Source: Bacteroidales bacterium UBA5548
GTDB taxonomy: Bacteria > Bacteroidota > Bacteroidia > Bacteroidales > UBA932
Direction: 5' to 3'
NCBI GenBank assembly: GCA_002425935.1
Contig: DINE01000015.1
Location: forward strand, 6,857-19,161
DNA length: 12,305 nucleotides
Every line of letters starts with the position of its first letter. The stretch's first letter is position 1. Shown here one piece after another: positions 1 through 5,814 of this stretch. The position numbers and the translations under genes were made by a program. The notes under the pieces are model-generated. The model was not told the origin of the DNA. It saw nothing but the letters and a program-made list of their open reading frames with translations, and ran no database searches.

Positions 1-36
1 AAGGTTTAACTGCTCCTTAATCTCTTTAAGTGTCAT
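1..36 (-). CDS. Start of a truncated gene downstream of the hydrogenase-like gene
   Basis: An ATG at 36 on the minus strand opens a frame running off the window after 12 codons, reading MTLKEIKEQLNL. It lies 11 nt after the stop of the hydrogenase-like gene and is almost certainly in the same operon. An A-rich stretch precedes the ATG. The amphipathic opening resembles the N-termini of DRTGG-domain proteins, which often occur beside hydrogenase-like and HATPase genes in anaerobes, but 12 residues are too few to identify the product. I infer only that the operon continues beyond the window. Confidence 0.5.
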   Translation of the reverse strand, partial: MTLKEIKEQLNL

Positions 37-47
37 CTTTTTATATA

Positions 48-1385
48 TTAATCTTGTTTATCAAACCTCTCCTTTCCCCAAATCTCCTCCATGATCCTGA
101 TGGCCTCTTTTAGTGTAATCTCTCCCCTTTTCTCAAATATTGTTCTCAGAAAAATACATGCATTAATATCGGCCTGCCCCCTCACTACATCTTCGGCAAG
201 AGCTTCACAACTAGGTGCTCCGCAAGCACCGCAATCGATACCGGGGAAAAGTTGCTTAAGCTCACGGGCGTTCTCCATTTTTTTAATTGCAATCTCGATA
301 TCCCTGTCATATTTTACCATTGATCGAGGCTCAATTTTGTCCATATGAACTACTGCTGAGCAGTAATTTTTATAGTCGTTAACCAGATTATGGGTATCAG
401 GTTTTTGAGCTGCATAATTCCGAAGACTGTCTGCAGTAAGAAACCTGTTTCTGTGTGAAAGAATTCCACCTGCACATGACTCGTCGCAGGCTCTTATCTC
501 GAGAAAATCAAAATTTTTAATCTCCTCGTTCTCTAACATCTCCAGAAAGTCTATGACATTTTTCATTCCGTCTATTGCAAGTGTTCTGCCCTCAACATGA
601 GAAGACTCACCGCCTGTAGTCGGGAAGAGAACTCCCTTTGCAGAGAGCTCACTGTTAATTATTATATCTCTGGTTATTGGTAACTTTTTTTTGTAGGCCA
701 GATATACTTTGTTGTAAAAATAGTCCATATTTATAACTCCGTTGATGGGAGATTTGTACCCACCCACAGGAGATTTAACGGCCGCAATTTTCCCGATACA
801 TGGTGTCAGATAGAAAATACCGTAATCTTTATCTGAAACACCCTCTCTTTCAAACCTCTTTTTATAATATTGAGCTGTAATTTCAATCGGAGGCAGAAGC
901 TTCATTATATTATCTACAAGCGATGGAAATCGAACTTGAATCAGCCTTATTACAGCAGGACAAAATGACGAGATAACAGGTCCATCTTCATTTTTTACAT
1001 ACTCGTTTATTTCGTCAATCAGGGTGTCTACACTCTGCTCAACCGCGCACACCTCTGTAAAACCAAGCTCTCCTATAATTTTGTAGATTGTATCTCTTGG
1101 CACCGAATCGCTGAACTGTGCGAAGAATACCGAAGGAACAAGTAATATCCTGTGTTGATAATCAAAAATATGGTTAAAATCGTCATCCATCACCCTGATT
1201 GCTCTGGTAGGACAGACACGATAACACTCCCCGCAATCAATGCACCAGTCGGCATGAATACCGGCCTTCCCACCCGATACCCTCAAGGCCTCCGTAGGGC
1301 ACACCTTTATGCAGTGAGAGCACCCTATACAGATATTTTCTGTAATCTCAAGAGCTCTGTGGTATGTAGAGTGCCTTATGTTCAA
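48..1385 (-). CDS. [FeFe]-hydrogenase-like iron-sulfur protein, probably sensory (HydS-like, no PAS domain)
   Basis: A 445-residue cytoplasmic iron-sulfur protein. Residues 19-29 and 48-58 carry two CxxCxxCxxxC motifs of a two-[4Fe-4S] ferredoxin domain. Residues ~80-345 are an [FeFe]-hydrogenase large-subunit C-terminal domain, and residues 385-410 form a CxxCx4Cx16C Fes-type cluster site (C385, C388, C393, C410). The four H-cluster ligand cysteines appear present: C142 (SSFCP), C196 (TPCIGK) and C300/C304 (ACDESC). The proton-relay cysteine of the usual TSCCP motif is F141, and the methionines before the second and third motif cysteines are T194 and R298. Such changes are known in sensory (group C/D) hydrogenases, so a role in sensing redox state or H2 is more likely than bulk catalysis. 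Unlike classical HydS there is no PAS domain: the protein stops ~35 residues after the Fes site. No ATG exists between the upstream in-frame stop and the first cluster, so a TTG at 1385 is the likely start. The gene follows the HATPase gene by 10 nt. Confidence 0.88.
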   Translation of the reverse strand: MNIRHSTYHRALEITENICIGCSHCIKVCPTEALRVSGGKAGIHADWCIDCGECYRVCPTRAIRVMDDDFNHIFDYQHRILLVPSVFFAQFSDSVPRDTIYKIIGELGFTEVCAVEQSVDTLIDEINEYVKNEDGPVISSFCPAVIRLIQVRFPSLVDNIMKLLPPIEITAQYYKKRFEREGVSDKDYGIFYLTPCIGKIAAVKSPVGGYKSPINGVINMDYFYNKVYLAYKKKLPITRDIIINSELSAKGVLFPTTGGESSHVEGRTLAIDGMKNVIDFLEMLENEEIKNFDFLEIRACDESCAGGILSHRNRFLTADSLRNYAAQKPDTHNLVNDYKNYCSAVVHMDKIEPRSMVKYDRDIEIAIKKMENARELKQLFPGIDCGACGAPSCEALAEDVVRGQADINACIFLRTIFEKRGEITLKEAIRIMEEIWGKERFDKQD

Positions 1386-1395
1386 AACTTAATGA

Positions 1396-1815
1396 TTAAA
1401 CCTTATTAAAATTTATAATAATAGTAAGCGTAGTTCCCTTTCCAACCTCTGTGTCAATAGTAAGAGAGTCTGCGTTTTCACTAATATTTGGAAGCCCCAT
1501 ACCCGCTCCAAAACCCATCTCTCTCACCTGAGGTGAGGCCGTTGAGAAGCCCTTTGTCATCGCCATCTCTATATCGGGTATTCCGGGCCCTTCATCTTCA
1601 AGCCTGAGCTTAATACCGGAAGGGGTGATATCGGCAAAGATAGTTCCTCTGTAAGCATGTGCAACTATATTAACCTCAGCTTCATAAAGAGCTACAACAA
1701 CCCTCTTGATGACTGCAGGATCAGCACCCAGCTGCTTAAGAGTTTTTTTAATCTGTGACGAGGCATACCCTGCCTGTGTAAAATCTCCGCCCTCTACCTT
1801 ATATTCGAAATGCAT
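1396..1815 (-). CDS. Small HATPase-domain protein, anti-sigma factor / serine-kinase-like (RsbW/SpoIIAB type)
   Basis: This 139-residue protein is a single GHKL-type ATP-binding domain. The N box is EAEVNIVAHAYRG (E45, N49, H53), the G1 box is DEGPGIPD (74-81), and the G2 box is GFGAGMGLPNI (101-111). Length and layout fit stand-alone anti-sigma regulatory factors or serine/threonine protein kinases of the RsbW family, which switch partners by binding or phosphorylating a sigma factor or STAS protein. No dimerisation/phosphoacceptor histidine domain is present, so it is not a classical sensor kinase. It sits 1 nt after the DRTGG gene and 10 nt before the hydrogenase-like gene, an association known from Clostridia and other anaerobes. 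That context implies it is the signalling partner of the iron-sulfur sensor. No sigma or anti-anti-sigma target is visible in the window. Confidence 0.88.
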   Translation of the reverse strand: MHFEYKVEGGDFTQAGYASSQIKKTLKQLGADPAVIKRVVVALYEAEVNIVAHAYRGTIFADITPSGIKLRLEDEGPGIPDIEMAMTKGFSTASPQVREMGFGAGMGLPNISENADSLTIDTEVGKGTTLTIIINFNKV

Positions 1816-1816
1816 G

Positions 1817-2161
1817 CTAATAAACAGGTTTTAAGCCGGCTCCATAGAGCAGGCCTGCACATTTAAACATTGAATAAGGACTCTTAATTATGAGAACATT
1901 AATCTCTTTAGCCAGAGCAAGCATATCATCACTAACCTCTTTCCCTCTGCAAAGAAGCAGGTAAGGGGCGTCAGACATTTCTGCTGTACGAACAGACTGG
2001 ATGTTTGCAAGGCCTGTTATAAGAATAAAATGGTCTACCTTAAGTGTGAGAACATCACTCATAAGATCGGATGCAAAAGCAAATTCAACCTTCTGGTTTA
2101 TACGGCTTTCGCCTGATACAACTGTACCGTTAACAATCTCGCAAATCTCACTGAGTAACAT
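1817..2161 (-). CDS. DRTGG-domain protein
   Basis: A 114-residue soluble protein matching the stand-alone DRTGG domain. It has an N-terminal MLLSEICEIVNGTVV segment, a central strand-rich core (ILITGLANIQSVRTAEM, 46-62), LLLCRGKEVSDDMLALAKE (68-86) and a closing SPYSMFKCAGLLYGAGL (94-110). DRTGG domains occur alone, or fused to phosphotransacetylase and CBS/DHH proteins, and are thought to bind ligand or mediate assembly; their biochemical role is unsettled. The frame can extend to a TTG at 2167, but the ATG at 2161 is preferred. With it the gene overlaps the end of the GNAT gene by 14 nt, which suggests translational coupling. It lies immediately before the HATPase gene, forming the first member of the DRTGG / HATPase / hydrogenase-like module. 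Confidence 0.82.
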   Translation of the reverse strand: MLLSEICEIVNGTVVSGESRINQKVEFAFASDLMSDVLTLKVDHFILITGLANIQSVRTAEMSDAPYLLLCRGKEVSDDMLALAKEINVLIIKSPYSMFKCAGLLYGAGLKPVY

Positions 2162-3278
2162 ATTCAATATCTTTAATAAAACACTTTCTTCTCATATATG
2201 GCTCGTACCCGTAGCGGTCCCATACCTTGTAAGCTGAATTATCCTCTGCCTGAGGATTGGTAATGGCATATTTTATTGACCCTCTCTCCAGATTGGAGGC
2301 AATAAAAGTATGGTAAATTGATGATATCCCTTTGTTTTGCCACTCCGGGGCTGCACCAAGTATCATAAGGTCAATGGTGTCATATTTTTTAAACTCTCTG
2401 AGGATGTGGAATATTCCAAAAGGGAACAATTTTCCTTTTGCCTTTCTGAAAGATTTTGAAAGGTTTGGAAAACAAATTCCGAATGCGGCAATATTGTCGT
2501 CCTGATCAACAATTATGCAGGTTAACTCTTTTCTTAGTTTTGGGAAATAGTCCTGAGCGATTTTTTTAATTTCACTGTCTGTCAAAGGAATAAAATTATC
2601 TATCTCTCTAAAGCTTTGATTATAGCTTTTGAAAAAATTGTCGAGATACTTTGGATTGCTCTTCATCTCGTCAAGATCCAGAATCCTGAGGTGATACTTA
2701 TCAAGAAGCATCTGATTTATCCTTTTAATTTTATCCGGAACGCCACCGTCGGCTCTTAGTTTAATCTGAATCCACTCAACCTGTTTCTCAAAACCCAACT
2801 CCTCCAGAGTCGGAGCGTAGTATGGATAGTTATAAAGACAATTAACCGGAGGCAAATTTTCAAAACCATCGGTTAATGTTCCCTGCCGGTTCCATGTATT
2901 GAATCCCAAAGGGCCGTGAATCTGTTGCATGCCAAGCTCTCTGCCCCACTCCTCAACACAGTTTATTAGTGCTCCGGCAACCTCTTTGCTATCGATATGG
3001 TCGAACCAGCCGAAACGAACCCTTTTTTCATTATGAAACTCATTAGACCTTGGGTTGTAGATACCTGCAATCCTGCCGACAATCTCTCCGCTCTCTGCAA
3101 GTGCTAACCACATCCTTATTTTACTGTACTCAAGAGAAGGGCTGTTTGTAAGAACTCTTATTTCGTCTGAGTCAAGTACCGGCACATAATATTTGCTGGA
3201 TTTATAAAGTTTATGGGGAAATTTTACGAACTCTTTTATCTCCTTAGAGGTTTTAACCTCTTTAATGGTAAAATGCAT
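2148..3278 (-). CDS. GNAT-superfamily N-acetyltransferase-like protein (YghO-like)
   Basis: A 376-residue cytoplasmic protein of the long GNAT-like family resembling E. coli YghO and common in Bacteroidota. The N-terminal half (~1-170) has a degenerate acetyltransferase fold with GEIVGRIAGI (64-73) and the family-typical GPLGFNTWNRQGTL (122-135). The C-terminal half (~180-370) contains the more recognisable acetyl-CoA site region, LGAAPEWQNKGISS (307-320), then NPQAEDNSAYKVWDRYGYEP (341-360), a typical GNAT motif-B ending. The substrate is unknown for the whole family. It is the first gene after the promoter at 3309-3316 and its end overlaps the DRTGG gene. It may simply share transcription with the redox module, or modify a component of it; the sequence does not decide. 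Confidence 0.8.
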   Translation of the reverse strand: MHFTIKEVKTSKEIKEFVKFPHKLYKSSKYYVPVLDSDEIRVLTNSPSLEYSKIRMWLALAESGEIVGRIAGIYNPRSNEFHNEKRVRFGWFDHIDSKEVAGALINCVEEWGRELGMQQIHGPLGFNTWNRQGTLTDGFENLPPVNCLYNYPYYAPTLEELGFEKQVEWIQIKLRADGGVPDKIKRINQMLLDKYHLRILDLDEMKSNPKYLDNFFKSYNQSFREIDNFIPLTDSEIKKIAQDYFPKLRKELTCIIVDQDDNIAAFGICFPNLSKSFRKAKGKLFPFGIFHILREFKKYDTIDLMILGAAPEWQNKGISSIYHTFIASNLERGSIKYAITNPQAEDNSAYKVWDRYGYEPYMRRKCFIKDIEYVTQ

Positions 3279-3308
3279 CAGATGTAAGTTTAGGTTGAAT
3301 ATCCATTA

Positions 3309-3316
3309 CAAATATA
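3309..3316 (-). promoter_or_regulatory. Bacteroidota-type -7 box (TATATTTG) for the GNAT / DRTGG / HATPase / hydrogenase-like operon
   Basis: On the minus strand TATATTTG matches the Bacteroidota consensus TAnnTTTG. It lies 30 nt upstream of the GNAT start, in the 63-nt gap after tcdA. No clear -33 TTTG is visible at the right distance. It would let the redox module be transcribed separately from the mazG-tcdA genes. Confidence 0.55.
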
Positions 3317-3341
3317 TTAAAAAAAACGATTCTCCGGGCAG

Positions 3342-4091
3342 TCAGGAGCTCTCTCTATCCAGCAGAAATGTAAGTGCAGCCTGCGCTGCAACACAGCCAA
3401 AAACAGCAGGGAGATATGATATGGTACCAACCCTCGATTTTTTGTTCTGCTCCTCAACAGGTATTATTGCCTCTGTATCAGGCAACTCTTCTGAGAAGAC
3501 AACTTTAAACCCCTTTGAAATACCCTCCTTGCGCAATTTTTTTCTTAAAATATAGGCTAACGGACAGTTAAATGACTTTGAAATATCCTTGATTCTTATT
3601 TTTGTAGCATCGAGCTTTGCCCCGGCACCCATAGAACTCACCAGGGGAATGTCCGATCTTACTGCAAACTTTATAAGTGAAATTTTAGGGGAGAGTGTGT
3701 CAATCGCATCAATTATAAAATCAATTCTATAATTTCCAAGCAATTCAGATACATTATCCTCTGTAAGATATTCATCTATTGCTGTTATTTCAAGCTTCGG
3801 ATTTATATCTTTGAGTCTCTCACTCATTAGAACTGCCTTATTCACTCCCATTGTACTGTCAAGAGCCAGTAACTGCCTGTTCTTATTTGAAGGATTAATA
3901 ACATCTGAATCAAGAATAACCATTTTGCCTACTCCTGCCCTGGCAACCATTTCGGCGGCATAAGCACCTACGCCTCCAAGCCCGATAACAGCCACAGTTG
4001 TACTTTTTAGTATCTCCAGTTTCTCCCTTCCCAGCAGCAACTCGCTCCTCTCCTGCCATCCGGCAGCATCTCTCTCAATATTATCTGACAT
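3342..4091 (-). CDS. tcdA: tRNA threonylcarbamoyladenosine dehydratase TcdA (ThiF/E1-like)
   Basis: TcdA (CsdL) uses ATP to convert t6A37 of ANN-decoding tRNAs into cyclic ct6A. The 249-residue protein has the opening RSELLLGREKLEILK (15-29), the nucleotide-binding GLGGVG (37-42), acidic DSD ending the second strand (61-63), the adenylation signature NKNRQ (69-73), DAIDT (128-132) and SSMGAGAKLD (152-161). It ends with an E1-like crossover and C-terminal region (PAVFGCVAAQAALTFLL). The longest frame begins at 4136 and would overlap mazG by 32 nt; the ATG at 4091 is chosen because a good AAGGAAGA ribosome-binding sequence lies just upstream and the family's N-terminus begins there. The gap to mazG is then 13 nt, so the two are cotranscribed. 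ThiF, MoeB and HesA are relatives, but the length and N-terminal signature favour TcdA. Confidence 0.9.
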   Translation of the reverse strand: MSDNIERDAAGWQERSELLLGREKLEILKSTTVAVIGLGGVGAYAAEMVARAGVGKMVILDSDVINPSNKNRQLLALDSTMGVNKAVLMSERLKDINPKLEITAIDEYLTEDNVSELLGNYRIDFIIDAIDTLSPKISLIKFAVRSDIPLVSSMGAGAKLDATKIRIKDISKSFNCPLAYILRKKLRKEGISKGFKVVFSEELPDTEAIIPVEEQNKKSRVGTISYLPAVFGCVAAQAALTFLLDRESS

Positions 4092-4104
4092 ATATATTCT
4101 TCCT

Positions 4105-4905
4105 TTATAATTTTTTTGCCTCTTCCCATATCGCATCCATCTCTTCGAGGGTCATCTCCTTAAGTATACGACCCTGTAATTTTGCCTGCTGCTCAAGGTA
4201 TGAGAACCTCTTTATAAATTTTTTATTGGTCATTTCCAGCGCAGTGTCGGGATTAATATTATATAGTCTTGCAGCATTAACCAGAGAAAAGAGCAAATCA
4301 CCGAACTCCTCTTCTGACCTTCCCCCATAACCACCCTCTGCACCCTGCGACTGAGAAATCTCTACCTCATTTTCAAACTCAGTTATCTCTTCACGCACCT
4401 TGTTCCAAACCTGCGATCTCTCCTCCCAGTCAAACCCGACTGCCCTTGCCTTATCCTGTATTCTGTAAGCCTTTATCAATGCAGGCAATGAAGCAGGAAC
4501 TCCGGAAAGCAGACTTTTATTCCCGTTCTTCTCCTTACTTTTAAGGCTCTCCCAATTCTGAATCACCTCTTTGGTTCCCGAAACCTCTCTCTCTGAGAAG
4601 ACATGTGGGTGTCTGTAAATTAACTTCTCGCAAAGCCCCTCAATCACATTCTCGATATCGAAATTGCCCTCCTCCTCTCCAATTTTAGCATAAAAGACAA
4701 TATGTAGAAGCATATCACCAAGCTCCTTACTTATATTTAAGGTATCTCCTGCCAGAATAGCATCGCTCAGTTCGTAAGTCTCTTCAATTGTCAATGGTCT
4801 AAGCGACTCAGTAGTCTGCTCTTTGTCCCAGGGACACTCCGCTCTTAAGCGGTCCATAATATCAAGAAGTTTTTCAAAGCTTTTAACAGCCCTCTCTCTG
4901 CTCAT
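4105..4905 (-). CDS. mazG: MazG nucleoside triphosphate pyrophosphohydrolase
   Basis: MazG hydrolyses NTPs and dNTPs to monophosphates and pyrophosphate, cleaning aberrant nucleotides and modulating stress nucleotides. The 266-residue length is that of the two-domain family. N-terminal domain: CPWDKEQT (24-31), metal-binding EETYE (41-45) and ELGD (61-64), then RHPHVF (98-103). C-terminal domain: GFDW (157-160), EEITEFENE (172-180) and EEEFGDLLFSLVN (198-210). Both metal sites look intact. A short glycine-rich insert (GAEGGYGG, 188-195) separates the two acidic helices of the second domain and looks like a flexible loop. The gene starts at the ATG at 4905, 32 nt after the SAM-hydrolase-family gene, and lies 13 nt before tcdA; together they form a housekeeping operon. 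Confidence 0.93.
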   Translation of the reverse strand: MSRERAVKSFEKLLDIMDRLRAECPWDKEQTTESLRPLTIEETYELSDAILAGDTLNISKELGDMLLHIVFYAKIGEEEGNFDIENVIEGLCEKLIYRHPHVFSEREVSGTKEVIQNWESLKSKEKNGNKSLLSGVPASLPALIKAYRIQDKARAVGFDWEERSQVWNKVREEITEFENEVEISQSQGAEGGYGGRSEEEFGDLLFSLVNAARLYNINPDTALEMTNKKFIKRFSYLEQQAKLQGRILKEMTLEEMDAIWEEAKKL

Positions 4906-4937
4906 CGTTTATCTTGTTTAGTTTCAAATAGTCTGAT

Positions 4938-5708
4938 TTATAAAAATTTTACTCTTATCTCTGAAGATGGAGTAAGATTTTCCAATTTTGTAACATCTCC
5001 CTGATTAACTGCAATTTCCAGTAATTCCAAAGAGTTAAACAGTGCTATTACCTCGCCTGGGCGGCTGTCATAGTAACCTCTTGAAATTTTACCAATCTTC
5101 ATATAGGGTCCCTGCACGTAAATTGTAAAGTTGCGACCTTTTCTCACCTTGTCAAAGAGAGATTTTTCTATATTGGTAACTGCATTTCCAAAAGAGTCAC
5201 AGTAGAGCACCCTGCCGGTAATGGCATCCTGAGTTGTTACTACTCCGGTGATTGTCTCCTTTACTGTGTCACATGCTACAGTTCTCTTTTCAAATGTGTT
5301 GGTTAATATTATGTCAACCGCCTCTCTAAAAAGATTCAGAGTCGAAAATGCTCCTGAAGTCTCTCTCCCTTTAAGTATTTCAAAGCAGATGGGAGGAGGA
5401 GGGTTGAAAAGAAGTGAGAACCTTCCATCGTTAAGACCCACAAAATAGTGTCCTTTATGAAAGAGGATTACCATAGGGACTCCCGGCCTGGGCTCACTCA
5501 TTACCCCCATAAGGTGTATAGAAGAGTCGGGAAAATGGCCGAAAGTTGACTTAAGAATGAAGATTTCCTGTAAAACGTCAAAACTCGGAATGGAATTTGT
5601 AATATCGACCACACGAATATCGGTACTTAACGATATGAGTGTTCCCTTAAGGGCACCCAGATAGTAATCGCCGTTTTTCCAGTCACTCGTGATTGTTACA
5701 ATGGTCAT
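4938..5708 (-). CDS. SAM hydrolase / SAM-dependent chlorinase-fluorinase family protein (DUF62)
   Basis: A 256-residue protein of the S-adenosylmethionine hydrolase / halogenase family, whose best-known members cleave SAM to adenosine and methionine. Family landmarks are the opening TITSDWKNGDYYLGALKG (5-22; the usual TDFG..D.YVG..KG), IRVVDITNSIP (31-41), GHYFVGLNDG (86-95), DSFGNAVTN (171-179) and the closing NSLELLEIAVNQGDV (225-239). The usual VDPGVG..R segment is replaced by VMSEPRPGV (69-77), and no HGRD-like motif is evident in the middle, so the Asp/Arg/His triad of archaeal members is not recognisable. This divergence seems common in Bacteroidota, and activity should not be assumed. 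The ATG at 5708 is chosen; a longer frame would need a TTG lying inside the -7 box. It leads the operon with mazG and tcdA. Confidence 0.85.
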   Translation of the reverse strand: MTIVTITSDWKNGDYYLGALKGTLISLSTDIRVVDITNSIPSFDVLQEIFILKSTFGHFPDSSIHLMGVMSEPRPGVPMVILFHKGHYFVGLNDGRFSLLFNPPPPICFEILKGRETSGAFSTLNLFREAVDIILTNTFEKRTVACDTVKETITGVVTTQDAITGRVLYCDSFGNAVTNIEKSLFDKVRKGRNFTIYVQGPYMKIGKISRGYYDSRPGEVIALFNSLELLEIAVNQGDVTKLENLTPSSEIRVKFL

Positions 5709-5729
5709 CCGATAGATGTAAATATTATG

Positions 5730-5737
5730 CAAAGATA
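5730..5737 (-). promoter_or_regulatory. -7 box (TATCTTTG) for the SAM-hydrolase / mazG / tcdA operon
   Basis: The minus strand reads TATCTTTG, a full match to TAnnTTTG, 21 nt upstream of the ATG at 5708. A -33 element is not obvious. The position rules out the longer TTG start for this gene, since that TTG would lie in the box itself. Confidence 0.6.
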
Positions 5738-5761
5738 GAAAATTTTAATACATTTGCGGCT

Positions 5762-5769
5762 TAGTTTTG
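5762..5769 (+). promoter_or_regulatory. -7 box (TAGTTTTG) for the CoA-transferase gene
   Basis: TAGTTTTG matches TAnnTTTG and lies 45 nt before the CoA-transferase ATG, back to back with the minus-strand box at 5730-5737. No convincing -33 element is seen. The leader has no Shine-Dalgarno sequence; it ends in an A/T-rich element shared with the leader at 9910-9922. Confidence 0.5.
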
Positions 5770-5814
5770 AGAACGCTAATATGCTTCTAAATAATTTAAA
5801 TTCAAATATTTAAT

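Noticed and set aside
3317..3345. Possible terminator after tcdA (CTCC/GGAG with a later T-tract on the minus strand)
   Set aside because: The stem is only 4 bp with an 8-9-nt loop, and the T-tract is offset from it. Too weak to support.
5709..5732. Longer N-terminus for the SAM-hydrolase-family protein from a TTG at 5732
   Set aside because: The TTG lies in the -7 promoter box, and the family N-terminus starts at the ATG at 5708.
5733..5814. Riboswitch or structured leader between the SAM-hydrolase-family gene and the CoA-transferase gene
   Set aside because: Only about 80 nt of A/T-rich sequence holding two back-to-back -7 boxes; no stem set resembling a SAM or other riboswitch.
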